Below are positions 11,181 through 22,880 of a stretch of DNA of 64,000 nt, piece by piece. The stretch is from Adenophora triphylla var. japonica (taxonomy: Eukaryota > Streptophyta > Magnoliopsida > Asterales > Campanulaceae). The stretch covers positions 135,001 through 199,000 of the forward strand of contig JAFEMH010002588.1 of assembly GCA_022495995.1 (NCBI GenBank). Reading direction: 5' to 3'. The notes under the pieces were generated by a model. It was not told the DNA's origin. It did no database searches and saw only the letters and a program-made list of their open reading frames with translations. A program made the translations under genes and the position numbers. Position 1 is the stretch's first letter, and every line of letters begins with the position of its first letter.

Positions 11181-13782
11181 TGTAATAACCTAAAAATTTT
11201 CGAGGATTATTTGGTAAATTGTTAATTTTTCAATTAGGCTTTTAGAGAGACTAATAATTATATTGAAGTCCTAGGAATTATATTATGTGGGTTAAATTAT
11301 TTAGATGAGTTGGGCTTTGGTATTGAGCTTAGGTTTAGTAAAACCCTTTTATAAATACTTATTTTTAATAAATTGTTTTAATAATTAAATTGTTTTCTTA
11401 AATTAAATTATTTGAATTACCTTTTTAATAAAAAGATTGAATTGTATTGGGCTTGAGTTATTATTGGACTAAGATTTTTGTGGGCTTGTTTTATTGGGCT
11501 TGAACTACCTAATTAGTTTAGAATTTGGAAAACCTAATAATATAAATACGTATTTTCTAATAGGGTTACAATATTTTTTATTAAACAAGGAATTAGAGAG
11601 AATAGAGAGAAAGAGGGAGGCGGCACCAAATAGAGAGAGAACCGTGAGAGAGATAGTGTGCTGTGACCTGACCGTGAGTATTGAAGAAGAAGGAAAGAAA
11701 GCTAGGCCTTGCATTGTGACTAGGAGGAAATATCAAATAAAAGGTAAGGATTCGTTCCGTCCAATAATTATTGTTCTTAAATTTACAGCCTAGAAAACCC
11801 TAGAAACTCTTGAGATTAGATTGGGGTTTTTATTATGAATAATGTTGATTAATTAAGAATTTATTTAAGGACATTATATCGATCGGATCATTGATTAATT
11901 AAAAACCTAATATTGATCGGATTAATGATTAAAAACCTTATGTTGATTAGGTTTGGGTATGAAATCAAGGGTGTTAACCTAAGATATTGCATGTATTTAT
12001 GAGAGTGAGAAATTAGGGTTCGTACCATAATAGAATTGATTTATTTGGGTTGGATCTAAAGTATTATGTTGGAACGGAGTATTTAAAATATTTATTAAAA
12101 AGAAATTGTGTGTCGTGAACTGGGATGTGAAACAGTGTGTGTGTGAAATAGTGTGTGTGTTGATGCATGCTGGTGTGTGTTTGTGCGTGTGTTAGTATGT
12201 GTGTGCATGTACTGTAGTGTGTGTTAGTGTGTTAGTGTGTGCTGAAAAGGTGTAATTAGTGTGTGTAGATATGTTTTTGATTAAAGTAAAGGGAATAAAA
12301 ATGTTAGAAACCTAAGGGTAGTTTGGGTAAACCCTAGGGGTGTTTTGGTATTTATGTGAAGGATATTTTGGGAAACTCTAGAAGTGGAAAGCAACTTGAG
12401 ACAGAGTTAAATAGAATTAACTCATAAGTTAGTGAAGTAAAATAAAGTTAAGTTGAGACGGAGTATTAAGTAGTTAATCCGTACTGAACGGATATTATTT
12501 ATTTTTGTAGATTCGATCGGAGTTAACAATTGTTCGAGTACAAACAATCGAGGTAAGGGATTATACATCTTTAAGTTAATTGATTTCCGCTCCGTTTCAT
12601 TGTTTAGGTTTCCGCATATTTCTTGGCGATGTACGTTTCTTTGATACGTAAAAGCTGACCTCGCGTCAGTATTTGTTTTGACTCCCTCGTTTATCGTTAT
12701 TTGCTAATCTTTTGTTATTCGTTTGCTATATCATCCTTTTGGTTTCGTAAATACAGAATTTTGTTGTTATTGTGAAAGTTCGTATTCTGTATAAAAATGA
12801 GTTTTGATATGATGTGATTTTTGTTCCATTAATGATCACTAAGTTAGACAACCTGTTTCGGCGGGGTATATTTGATATTTTGGCCTTCGGGCAAACTTAG
12901 TTCACCGCTTCAATGTAGTAGTGGTGGAGTGTTCCGGATACACTGTTTAGGACTCTGCGGAGTCAACCTTTGTGCTCCTTGTGGGCTTTTGTTCCCTTTA
13001 TGGGATTTTGGTTTGATAAGGTCAGTGGACCACTTATGTGATCATGATGTCTGTGAATGATTTGATTATCTACAGCTGGTATGGGACAGTTGTAGATAAC
13101 TAGATCATTCGAGTCAACTTTGTTCAGCTTATCAGTCCTTTGAAATTCCTAAAAATCTATGAGTGGTTTAGTTAGTTAAGGATGGTATGGGACAGTTTTA
13201 ATTAAGTAAACCATTCGAGTCAATTTGAATCGATTTCGTCATCATTTGAAACTCCAAAATATTTGTCAACTCAGTTTGTGAAACCGTTGAGATTTTGAAA
13301 GACATTTGGTTTGAGATTTGGTAAATAACTATTTTGAATTTGTGTTCTGTTATGTATTCAATTGTTATTGGAAATTTGTATCGTTTGATATTTCTCCAGG
13401 TCAACTCCTCCTTAGTAATCGGAGGGGTTGTATATGAACTTACTGGGCATTGTTCGCTCACCCTTTCATCTTCTTTTCTTCCAGATTTCATATAGGAAGA
13501 ATGTGAAACGGTTCGGGAGCAATTCATAAGGAGTTCAAGGATCGTTTTAGCCCATTTCATTTTAGACTCTTTAGTCAGTTATTGCAGTTATTTGAGAATT
13601 GTAAGACTTTAAAGATTTTGTTGAGCTAGTGTATTGTACTAGCCATTGAAATTGTTACCGTTATCAGCATTTAAGTTATTCAAATTGTGGTTAGTGTTTT
13701 AATTATGGTTTTAGTAGCCGTTGGAGGTTATTTTATTATCAATTAAGTATTATTATTGTTGTGGAAATTCGTGGTCATTACA
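11181..13782 (+). repeat. Element E 3' LTR
   Basis: 2602 bp, colinear with 8295-10893. Differences by eye are single substitutions plus GT-repeat length changes near 12130-12240. The last bases TTACA are followed by the duplicated target GGAAT. Confidence 0.93.
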
Positions 13783-14633
13783 GGAATACCCCTCATTATG
13801 GAAAGATCTTTGTTAGGGGCAATATTTATGATTTTAATCCCTTGATCATCAACAAAGCATTCGGCCTTCCTAATATTGAAGATGAGAGTTTGGACGTTGA
13901 ACCGAATACCTTAGCCACCTTTTTGACGGGAGGAAGAATCACTGTTTGGAGTGAACACTTTAAATCTACCCATCTTACATCTTTGTTTAGTGTGCTTCAC
14001 AAAATTTGTATAACAAATTGGCTACCTATGGCCAATGAAAACACGGTGACATTCGAGCAAGCCACTTTGTTGTACAAACTAGGCAAGAAACAAAGAGTCA
14101 ACTTTGGGAGATTAGTGTTTGTTCACCTAGCTGCATGGGCCAAGAAAAGAAAAACCTCCTCCTTCATTTTTCCTTCCCTTATTTTCAATGTTCTCTTGTA
14201 CCAAAACCTCAAGCCTTGGAATGCCGATAATATCTCTGAGAAGCCTGTCTATTACAGAATTAGCAAACATTTTACAGAAGGTGATAGGCACAGAGATTTG
14301 CCATGGGTTTTGGTTACAGATGCTCCTCCTTTGGCTGCCCCTGCTTCAAGTGTCGCCCCTGAAATTGGCAACACTTCAGGCAACACTGCACCTGTGATGA
14401 TCGATGCTTCCATGGTTCTTAATTTTTTCAATAGTCAGGTGAAGCATATAGACTCGGTGATACAGGGATGGCTGGACATGCGTACTGATATGATGAAAAT
14501 GGTGGATATGATTTCTTCCAAAATAGGGGGAGATCAATCAAGGCCAAAGCGTGATGATGGAGCGGATGGAGATGGAGCTGGACCAAGTGGCACAGCTGAG
14601 GGAGGTGAAGGAGCTGGAAATGCAGAAGGTTGA

Positions 14634-15079
14634 AGGTGGTTTCGAATGGTTGCTTGATTTGGTGGTTTGGTAACAAAAATAATTTTATTTGTTTTTATTT
14701 GGTTTGTTATGCTTAAACAATTTTAATTTCTATTTTTTTTCTTTGTTTCGGCTGGAATTTTCTTCAAACTTTGGTGGATGGTTTTGCTAAATGGTTGGAT
14801 GGTTGTCTTTAAGATTTTAATAATTATTTTGGTTAGTTATTAATTTCGCATTAAGGGGGAGATAAATTCGAAATTATGTGACTTCATTTGTCTGAAGGTT
14901 GATGTTTCCACTTGTGTGAGTGTGATACTTTGATAAAAAATATTTTTAACATTGCCTGAAGATTGATGTTGCCACTATTTATCACATGGCATTTTCATTT
15001 TTTGTTAAGTTTGACTAACTGTTTTGTAAAGATCATCACATTGGTATTTTGTGAAAAAATCAGTAACTAAGGGGGAGAT
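14634..15079 (+). other. Copia A 3' untranslated region and polypurine tract
   Basis: No coding. Contains two purine-rich segments of AAGGGGGAGA type: one at about 14853-14864 and one at 15069-15079 immediately before the LTR, which is the likely true polypurine tract. Two repeats of a CTGAAGGTTGATGTT/CTGAAGATTGATGTTGCCA phrase lie between them (14893, 14956). The same layout occurs in copy B. Confidence 0.75.
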
Positions 15080-16064
15080 TGTTAATGTTAAGATCATGTG
15101 TTGCCATGAATGTTGTCACAAGTGTTGCAAATCAGTGTTGCCACTGGCGTTGCCACAAGTGTTGCCATTTGGATTTGGCAACACTGAAAAAGTTACTGTA
15201 TTTTTCACAAATAAAATGTGGAAATTAATGTTTAAATAACAGTAGTTAGTCTGCTTAAAATGAGCTTGAATAGGTCATCAGAAACTGTCCAGGCGTGATG
15301 TTCGAAGAAGAGGAGAAAATTAACCAATAAACATGTGTTTATTTGTTTAATTAATGACCAAGCAAAAAGAGATATTATTCAGCTATTTAGGGGGAGAACA
15401 AGTCAGAGTACAAGGCATCTACAGCTGAGAGGTACAAGCAAGAGAAGCAAGAGAAGACTAAGTCTCCTACATTTGAGGCGAGAAGGCTAAAATGGAGGAA
15501 ATAAACTTCAAGGTTGTTGTTGATCATTTTGAGTAGGCTCCAAGACGTTGTGGCCTATAAATAGTGCAGTGGATCTTCATTGAAGATCATCCAATTCAGA
15601 AAATGCAAATCTGCACAAGAAATAGAATTCTGCTCTCAAGTGTTGCCATTCAGTGTTGGCAACACTCAGTCCGACACTCGAGAATTTCATATAGATTTTT
15701 ATATTTTCGTGAGGTTTTGAGTGTTCATTTTCAGAGAGAGTTCTTTTATATGTTGTTCCTTATGTTAATGATTGTTTATCATTAAGGAACTTCTTCAACC
15801 TTGTATTGAATTCATATTATTAATAGAAAGGTCTTGCCCTCCTGGCACCCATCAAGTTATATATTTATATAACTTGATAAAAATTATATTCTTGTGTATT
15901 GTTTTAATTCTTCCGCTGCAAATTAAATTTATTTCTATTTATTTGTGTTTTTGTAGAATTGGTGTGTGTTGTTGTTAGTGTTGCCATCACTAAGGACAAC
16001 ACTTGTGAGTTTCGTCTCACCTTGTGAGTTTCGCCTCACTTGTTCTAAGCCATAGACAATTTCA
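15080..16064 (+). repeat. Copia A 3' LTR
   Basis: 985 bp, TGTTAATG...AATTTCA, colinear with the two 984-bp LTRs of copy B. TATA box CTATAAATA at 15555-15563. Dense AGTGTTGCC and GGCAACACT motifs occur at 15100-15185, 15638-15680 and 15970-16010. The right flank starts ATGTG, the predicted target duplication, whose partner lies outside the window. Confidence 0.92.
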
Positions 16065-17326
16065 ATGTGAATTATGATTGCTCCACCTTTCACTTCCTTA
16101 TTATTTTCTTAATCATTGTTACCAACTTAGTAGACCTTTATATGATCACTTTGGCATTCCTTGGGGTGCCTAGAATATGTTTGTATGACTCTGAATAACA
16201 CATCAAATATGCTACTCGGGAAGTGATATATGGAGTTTAAACCCGTTTGTGAGCCTTTAACTTTCTCGTCACTTATAAAAATTTCCGATAGAGCCCATTT
16301 TTAGCTTTATTTAAAATGGGAATCTCTTACAAAATGAGAGGTTATCAAACACTGTCATTCACCTTCATTTTGTATCCACATTATCTAACCCTTACACTTA
16401 TACGATATTTTATCGCTTGTTCAAGAAAGTGAAACTAAGGAATCAATGGGAAATTGTGGGTTGTGCTTGGAAAATCAAGGGTTTAAGTGAAAAGTGAACA
16501 ACAAAGGAGAAAAAAGGTTATATATTATATTGAAAGAAGGGCAAGTGAAACATTATTGTTGAGCTTAGTTGTATTGTGCATAGTATTATTCGTGATTCTT
16601 ATATATGCAAGTTATCAAAAGAAAAGAAAAAGAAAATATGAAGACTTGCTCTCTTGTGTTATGAAAGTTGAAAATTGAGATTCAAAGTGAAAAAGGAAAG
16701 AAAGGAATGCGATCAACCCTTTTGTGTGAAAGTATGCAAAATTCTAAGTTTGGCGGTTGAAACATTGGGTTGGCATGGTGGGCGGAGAGAAACACTCAAG
16801 TGAGGATATAATTTGAAGATTTACTAATTTCACTTTCTTGACTTCATAGGTTGTTACCTTCATTTGTAACCGTAAACCTATCCCACGATACAGTACAAGT
16901 TATAAAGTCATATTTGATCACTAAAGAGTAGTCGGGTTGACAGTTATGGTTAAACATGCATATGAGTATATTTGTGCAAAATTTTCATCGTATTATAATT
17001 GATTTAGATCATGACACAAGTGACCCTATCTTAATTTGGCGACGACGATCTACCATCATTCATTCATAATATCATATTGTGGTGGATAATAGTAAGTTAG
17101 ATGAATCACTGTAATTGTAATCCCATGTTCATAATAATACTTGTAATTATGTGTTTTCGTAAAAAATTGAGAAATATATAGCTTAAAACCTTTATATAAT
17201 TAGAACATCCCAAAAATATTTTCCTTTGCTCTAATGTTTCTTTATTTCGTAGAATACAAAATAGTTTTATTTTGTTTAAGTTTGTGTTTTACTTGAGTAC
17301 GAGCAAAAGATAAGTTTAGGAGTATT
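16065..17326 (+). other. Decayed 3' untranslated region of a Ty3/gypsy element
   Basis: No intact gene. It leads into a purine-rich segment (GAGCAAAAGATAAGTTTAGG, 17301-17320) placed like a polypurine tract just before the LTR start at 17327. A 63-codon ORF at 16487-16678 encodes a basic N-terminus, about 20 hydrophobic residues (LLLSLVVLCIVLFVILIYA) and a basic tail, so it looks like a single membrane span. Whether it is a remnant of an env-like ORF or chance is undecided. Confidence 0.45.
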
Positions 17327-18687
17327 TGATGGATGTGTTTAATATACTTTTAGAATTATTTTATGCTCAAACTTGATTATTTAATATCTTTTTGGAGTGT
17401 TTATGATTACATGTAATAGAAGGAGTAGGCCATAAATTATGATCTTAAAGATTACAAGAAGGAACGATAAAGAGTGGAGCGGCAAAAGAAGAAAGAATGG
17501 AAATAACAGATGTACAAGAAATACGTGACCCTGTTCAACCAATACAATGGATAGTAATCGAATAGATCTTTCCAATGATATGTGGCACGTCCAAATCGGA
17601 GTATGTTTGAAGAAGTTATGACCTCCCGAAGTTTGCCGAGAAAGGTACCGCAAAGCAAGAAATAGGGCGACTGCACACATGCAAAGAGGGAGCCCGCCCA
17701 AATCCCCAGAGTACTTGGGCGGCCTCACACCATATTTTTGGGAGGCCGCACACCCTCTTGGCATGGAGACTTCAGATTTCCGAATTTCGCAAGGATTTTG
17801 TGATCGTTTCCATATTCTTGACCGATTTTCACCCTATTATAAATAGTACAGCTCTAGCCACTTTTATGGCTATCTTTTATAATATGTTTTACTCTACTTT
17901 TTGAGGATCGTAAACAAGGATTCAAGACACAATATCCTTCTTTTTATGTCCTTTAGTTATTTCTTTGTCTTTGTTCTTATATTCATGAGTAGCTAATTTC
18001 TCTAAATTCATGGTTTGGATGTTAATAATACCGGATCACTATGATTTAAGTTTTAATTCTTCCATTCAATCTTGTTCTACTTTTCAAAGTATTATTAAAT
18101 CAAGGTTTCAGAGTTGCAACTTTATGTTAAGATAATTTTGGCTCTTTAACTATTTGAGTATTAATTGGATCATTAATTTTGGGTGATTAATACATTGACC
18201 ACTACTTTGTTGAATAAATCTAATTGAAGTCGTAATAGAATTCAAAATAATTTAGGTTTATATAATTATTGAGTGTTTAATTTTTTTCCGCATGTTATGT
18301 AGTAGTAATAGAATACATAATATAAAGGGATTCATATGATTACAATTCAGCCACCTAACAATCTAAACCATTACTTTTGTGAATGAAACCTAAAATAAGA
18401 TTAACATCCTTGGTTATAAAAATAGTATACAGTGAAGGTATTTTGAAATTCAACCTCTAAATTTTTCTCCTAATTTGATTTACCTCTTGTTTTTAATTGT
18501 TTCTCTAGTTTACGTGTTTTTAATTGCTCTAGTAATTAGTAAAAAACTCAATGAAAAACCAATCGTTTTATTTTATGTTTACTGTTGAAAATCGAACTGT
18601 TGAGAACACAAGTCCTTGTGGATTCGACCCTTGCTTGTGCATATTACTATATCGATCACTAGTTCACTTGCTAGGTATTTTATAACA
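17327..18687 (+). repeat. LTR of a Ty3/gypsy element (3' or solo LTR)
   Basis: About 1361 bp, from TGATGGATG after a polypurine-like tract to TATAACA. A TATA box (ATTATAAATAG) lies near 17835. Internal phrases such as ATTCATGAGTAGCTAATTTC and AAGTCCTTGTGGATTCGACC are typical of the 3' part of plant gypsy LTRs. No second copy is present, so the boundaries are estimates. Confidence 0.5.
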
Positions 18688-19684
18688 AGTGGGTTTTTAC
18701 TCCATCATATAGAAATAATAAAGTTAGAAAAAAGAGTTACAAATTATTTTTTTTTCACTACTCACACACTCACACACTCACACACACACACACTCCATCA
18801 TTTTGTTTACAAAATGATGTGTCAAGATTTTGTTGGTGCTTTTAATTAGAGTGTGTCGGGTCCACAATCGATGCAACCACTAAAATATCGTCACCTCATT
18901 TTGTAAACTTCTTTTGTGTCCCTAGCATTTCCCATTATAGTAAGAACATATACATATTTGGGGTATGTGAGTTACATCACATTATAAATGAGTTACATGT
19001 TATAATAACATGAATTATGTTGATTAGTAAGAGACCAGGACTGCTATGCAGTTGAACTGCACAGACCCCGAATCCAACCACTTCATAGGCCCTCAGCCTA
19101 ATACTCAATTTCAAATTGACCTATCTATTTTTTAATTTTAGTTTTTCAGTTACAAGTTTAATTAGCAAATCTCACAAAAAACGTGTTTTTTAAGCTTAAA
19201 GAAAAACGGATTTTACGTCTTCGCTAATCCTTCGCTAACATGTTTCGTCACTCGCGATCAAGCTATAAGATGACCGCAGTCAACAATGCGAATACGATGC
19301 TCAAGTCCCTAAACTCTTTAACAACTCTATTATTTGCAGTTGCCGACAATATCCAGTTCCAATGCTTCGTTCATTGTTGCTTACAAGAAGGCCACTCTCA
19401 ACAGGCTCAAATCCGGTGCCGAAAGTGTTTCCATCTCTTTCGATATCTACAATGAAGGATAGTGTCAGTGTTAGTGTAAAAGAAAGACAGTGCATGTATT
19501 ATTATGTTCAAGTGTAAATGTGTGCCAGTGTTGGTGTAATAAAGTGTCATTGTTATTTTAGAGAAAGCAATGAGTGAGGAAAGACAATGCATGTGTGTTT
19601 AAGTGCCAGCGGCGAAAAAATCTTTTTCTTTAAGTTTAAAAAAAACTGATTTTTTGTAAAACGAACTCCTTTTAGTAATATGTA
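18688..19684. other. Non-coding stretch, nothing identified
   Basis: AT-rich. Contains a CACACTCA/CACACA microsatellite at 18763-18795. A more balanced segment at about 19200-19460 has short open frames on both strands, none recognisable. No repeat family or RNA gene was recognised. Confidence 0.5.
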
Positions 19685-19958
19685 CTCCCTCCGTCCCGCT
19701 ACAAATTGCACACTTTCCTCATTGGGCATCCCATTACAAATTGCACACTTCCTAATTTGGTAAAGAATCTTTACTATTCCCTCCACTCATTCTCTCTCCT
19801 ACATTATTTTAATACTCACAACACCATTATAATTTACTATTCCCTCCACTCATTCTCTCTCCTATTTTACTTTTACACTCACAACATTTATATCATTATT
19901 TTTTTCCTTAATCCCCGCACAAACAGTAACTGTGCAGTTTCAAACGGGACGGAGGGAG
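19685..19958. mobile_element. Stowaway-like MITE
   Basis: 274 bp, from CTCCCTCCGTCCCGCTACAA to the complementary CGGGACGGAGGGAG, flanked by TA at 19683-19684 and 19959-19960. Same family type as the MITE at 6479. The interior contains two related segments with CATTCTCTCTCCTA. Confidence 0.9.
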
Positions 19959-20399
19959 TATATGTTATTTAATGATATCAATGTTAATCTAAAACTTCTA
20001 AATATACCATCAACAATAATATCAATAACAAGATTTACACTTTCATTAGGATAGCATATAAAATTGTCACTCAAAGTTAATTTGTAGTAATAAGAAAAAG
20101 TGGAAATATCATTTTGGGACAGGAATATAATAAAAGAACCGGACATTTATAAAGGGGTAAATTACAAACTAGGTCCTGAACTCGAGCGTTTATAAAATAA
20201 ACCCCCAAGTTATTTTTTTTTCAATTTAGGGCTCGAGATGCATCTTTTTTTACAAATCAGGGCTTTTTGATAAAATTCGTTAGAAAAAATCAGTTAAGTG
20301 ATAGGGCTTTTTGCTCTGTCGATGGCATATCAACAGAAATATTCCAGCAAAATGAAAGAAAATGTTTGATATGCAAGAAATTTGGGAGGCGTTTTTATT
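19959..20399. other. AT-rich stretch upstream of the MULE relic
   Basis: Nothing coding. Sequence at 20150-20290 (GGGGTAAATTACAAACTAGG and following) could belong to the MULE 5' end, but no terminal inverted repeat was recognised. Confidence 0.35.
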
Positions 20400-21865
20400 C
20401 ATTGGAACGTAATGGTCAAAGCTGATAGAAAGGCATCGTTTAATGACTCTTTATGGCGATTATCAAAAGATTTCAGTCGTTATCCCGATGCAGTCAATTA
20501 TGTCATGAACTAATGGATTGTGCCATACAAAGAAAGATTTATCTCGTGTTAGATAAATAAAGTTATGCACTTTGACAACTTGACTACAAACAGGTATATC
20601 GGGTAAACTTTATTTTTGATTTCTCATATGTTTTGATGTTTCCTATGTTTTGTTAATTATATGCTAATAAAATACATAGCTTATGTTATGGTGGAGAGTC
20701 AACATGCCTTGTTGAAAAAATAACTTGCATCTAGATAGGGAGCATTTGAGGCATGTTGGAAACGAATTCATGAACTCATTAAATGCTTTCATAATGCAAT
20801 TATCATCTCATTTGAGAAAAGCAGGACTGTGGTACAACATAAACTCAAGTTATCGCTATGGAGTGAGGTTAGAGGTATGGTGTCTATAAATGCATTGTAT
20901 TTAATTTTCAACTCATTGGATTCTCTATATGATGATAGCCGAGACCCATTGTTTTGTGAGTGTACTGTGAGATCGGCATGCGGACTCCCTTGTCCATATG
21001 AGTTTACACAGCTTATGCGATTCAACTCGCCCATCCCACTTGATAAAGCTCATGAATTTTGACGTAAGCTAGATACCCTACCGATAATAAGTTATTATGA
21101 TGATAATGAAGAAGAGAATATTCATCGATACAAAGAGTGTTGTAATATTCTTGATTTAAGATTTGAGGCAGCACCACGAAGCGAAAAGTTTGATTGTTCG
21201 GAGATTGACCGAGATTTGTCATCCTGAAACAACAAGGGCCAATGAACCTGAAGTAAAAACCAATAATAAGGGTTGTCATAAAGCGACGAATACTAAGTAC
21301 AACAAATCCACTAAGCGTTATCCTAGCGCATTTGAGTACGTCGAGGCCATACCCGACAAGTTTTATTTGACTCCGATGCAAATCAATGTTCTCTGATGTT
21401 ATCTGCAAAACCAAGTTACATGTAACCTCAAAGCTATTTATATTATTCAGTTAAATGTCATAATATGGAATTAGTCCTTTCAACTTATTTTTACCTTTCT
21501 TGAATTTTTCTTATATCCTGTGCGTCGAAAAAGTCAATATGTAATCCCATATCTTGATCAAGTACCGATTTACTGCATGGTAATATTGAGAAAACAATTG
21601 ATGTGCGGGGTGATGGGAATTTTGGTTTCCGTTGTATTGTAGAGTTACTTGTACATGATTTAGATGATTGGCGGTGGGTTCGGGCAACGTTATATTAAGA
21701 GGTTTATGGAAATCAAGCTTTATGTGCTCAGTTATTCTTGGCCGAAGATAGGGTGGAAAAGTCTTGTTCACTCTCAACTGGTATTATGGTCCATGTGGAG
21801 AATCACATTAGTTTAACACTGCATAAATGGGTTACGCTGTTGCAAATGCATTCAATGTTGCTTTA
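20400..21865 (+). pseudogene. MULE transposase relic (FAR1/FHY3-like) with a C-terminal OTU-like protease domain
   Basis: Part 1 (20400-20595) reads SFNDSLWRLSKDFSRYPDAV and KVMHFDNLTTNR with in-frame stops, the region just before the conserved ESQHALL block of plant MULE transposases. After a likely intron the frame resumes at about 20690 with VESQHALLKK, SFEKSRTVVQHK and RGMVSINAL. A SWIM-type zinc finger follows (CECTVRSACGLPCPYEF at about 20956), whose last ligand His is Tyr. Further down, 21600-21760 matches an OTU cysteine protease start (DGNFGFRC), with Phe at the position of the catalytic Cys. Many stops and frame changes make this clearly a pseudogene. MULEs carrying OTU-like domains are known in plants; this copy is old. 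Confidence 0.75.
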
Positions 21866-22336
21866 GTAACTTTGAGTAAAACATTGTTTTTTACCTTTCT
21901 CCCTTTACGAAAATCAATGCCACACAAACAAAACTAATTTTTATTGTATATGTCAACGGTAATCATTACATTCATGCGAAGTTGAAGAAGGATGTCCATT
22001 ACCACCATTTCCATACAAATGGTATTAAAAACGTCATGAACGTGCAACCGGATGGCTAGCCAGTTATCATGAACGATTTATACAATTACCCGATACATCA
22101 ACTCATGTAATTGATATTAAATGATTTAATTCATGATAAATGTTATTATTTGTTTTGTTATATTTCTTAAGGCAATTTTCATTTATGGGAACTTTCATTT
22201 AAAATTATATAATAATTTCAAAAATTAACCTTAAATTTATAAAATTTAACCAACTTTAAATTAACTTTCAAATGACGGGAAACACATTGTTACGTCATAA
22301 CTTAAAAAACAAATAAAAAACAACAAAAACTACATT
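21866..22336. other. AT-rich stretch downstream of the MULE relic
   Basis: No coding sequence recognised; probably the 3' portion of the same relic. Confidence 0.35.
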
Positions 22337-22770
22337 CAACGTTGGTTCGGCAAGTAGTGGCCGATCTACCTCAAGAATTTCGGCCGGTACTAGCCAAATC
22401 TTTTTATTGGTTCGATCAGTACTGGAAATTAAAATATATTGGTCTAACATTTAGGTATATAAAAATGTTTTGACATGAGTTTTATAAAAATATTTCAAAA
22501 AGTGCCCTAAATAGAACTTCCAGCAGTTAGTGGCCGAACTGAAAAAGGATTTTCGACTGGTACTGGCCGAATTTTTTTTTTATTGGTTCGGTAACTGGCC
22601 GAACCTTTGTAGCTTAAGAAAAAAAATTAAAATATATTGGCCTAACATTTAGGTACATTAAAAATAGCCTAAATAGAACTTTCGGCAGGTAGTGGCCAAA
22701 TAGAAGAAGGTTTTTCGGCTTGTAATGGCCGAATTTTTTTATTGGTTCGGTTACTGGCCGAAATTTTATA
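22337..22770. repeat. Tandem array of TTCGGCC-containing units
   Basis: Three imperfect units of roughly 170 bp, each with GGTAGTGGCC-like and ATTGGTTCGGTTACTGGCCG-like phrases and then AAATTAAAATATATTGG. The phrases GTTCGG...TGGCCGAA are partly self-complementary, so each unit can form a small hairpin. Confidence 0.65.
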
Positions 22771-22880
22771 GTTTAGGCAAAAAAAAAATACTTTAGGCTA
22801 TTATTTGGGTAAATAACATTGATTTGACCTGAGAATATTGGTAAAATTAAAATATAATTATTATTTTATTTAAAAACATA

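Larger units (their letters stand above)
8295..13782 (+). mobile_element. Non-autonomous LTR retrotransposon with 2.6-kb LTRs and a 287-bp interior (element E)
   Basis: Two direct repeats, 8295-10893 (2599 bp) and 11181-13782 (2602 bp), both begin TGTAATAACC and end with TTACA. The whole is flanked by the duplicated target GGAAT (8290-8294 and 13783-13787), and copy B of the host element is uninterrupted at that point. A primer-binding site follows the left LTR by 2 bp and a purine tract precedes the right LTR. The interior encodes no gag or pol. LTR ends of this style and a TGGTATCAGAGC primer site are common in Tekay-type chromoviruses, so it may be parasitic on such an element; that link is inference. 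The LTRs differ at scattered positions only, indicating a fairly recent insertion. Confidence 0.93.
7332..14633 (+). pseudogene. Copia A ORF downstream of pol (env-position ORF), split by an LTR element
   Basis: The ORF starts with ATG at 7332 after a CT-rich leader, runs to 8294, is interrupted by the element at 8295-13782 plus a 5-bp duplication, and resumes in the same frame at 13788, ending with TGA at 14631-14633; about 602 codons in total before insertion. The N-terminal half is Pro/Ser/Thr-rich with a basic patch (KKTKKRK) and an acidic segment (DEDEEAWMDDEE). The second half begins with NFYAHLRED, FVRGNIYDF and INKAFGLP, resembling the domain annotated as putative plant transposon protein that often sits in retroelement ORFs. 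No signal peptide or convincing membrane segment is seen, so calling it an envelope would rest only on position. Function unknown. Confidence 0.75.
3821..16064 (+). mobile_element. Sirevirus-like Ty1/copia LTR retrotransposon, copy A (5' part outside the window)
   Basis: Contains the end of the integrase, reverse transcriptase and RNase H, then a 1.3-kb spacer, a second ORF downstream of pol, a polypurine tract and a 985-bp 3' LTR. The order and sequence match the complete copy B at 36062-46362. Three later insertions interrupt it: the CACTA before 3820, a MITE at 6479-6753 and an LTR element at 8295-13782. Its 5' LTR and gag lie left of the window, beyond the CACTA. An extra ORF after pol and a long element are features of the Sirevirus (SIRE/Maximus) lineage; lineage assignment is by eye. 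Confidence 0.85.

Noticed and set aside
19240..19495. Possible host exon with open frames on both strands
   Set aside because: Composition is less AT-rich than around it, but no protein family was recognised in any frame and flanks look like non-coding DNA.
19553..19972. ORFs on both strands around 19.6-19.97 kb
   Set aside because: They run across a MITE with inverted ends and simple sequence.
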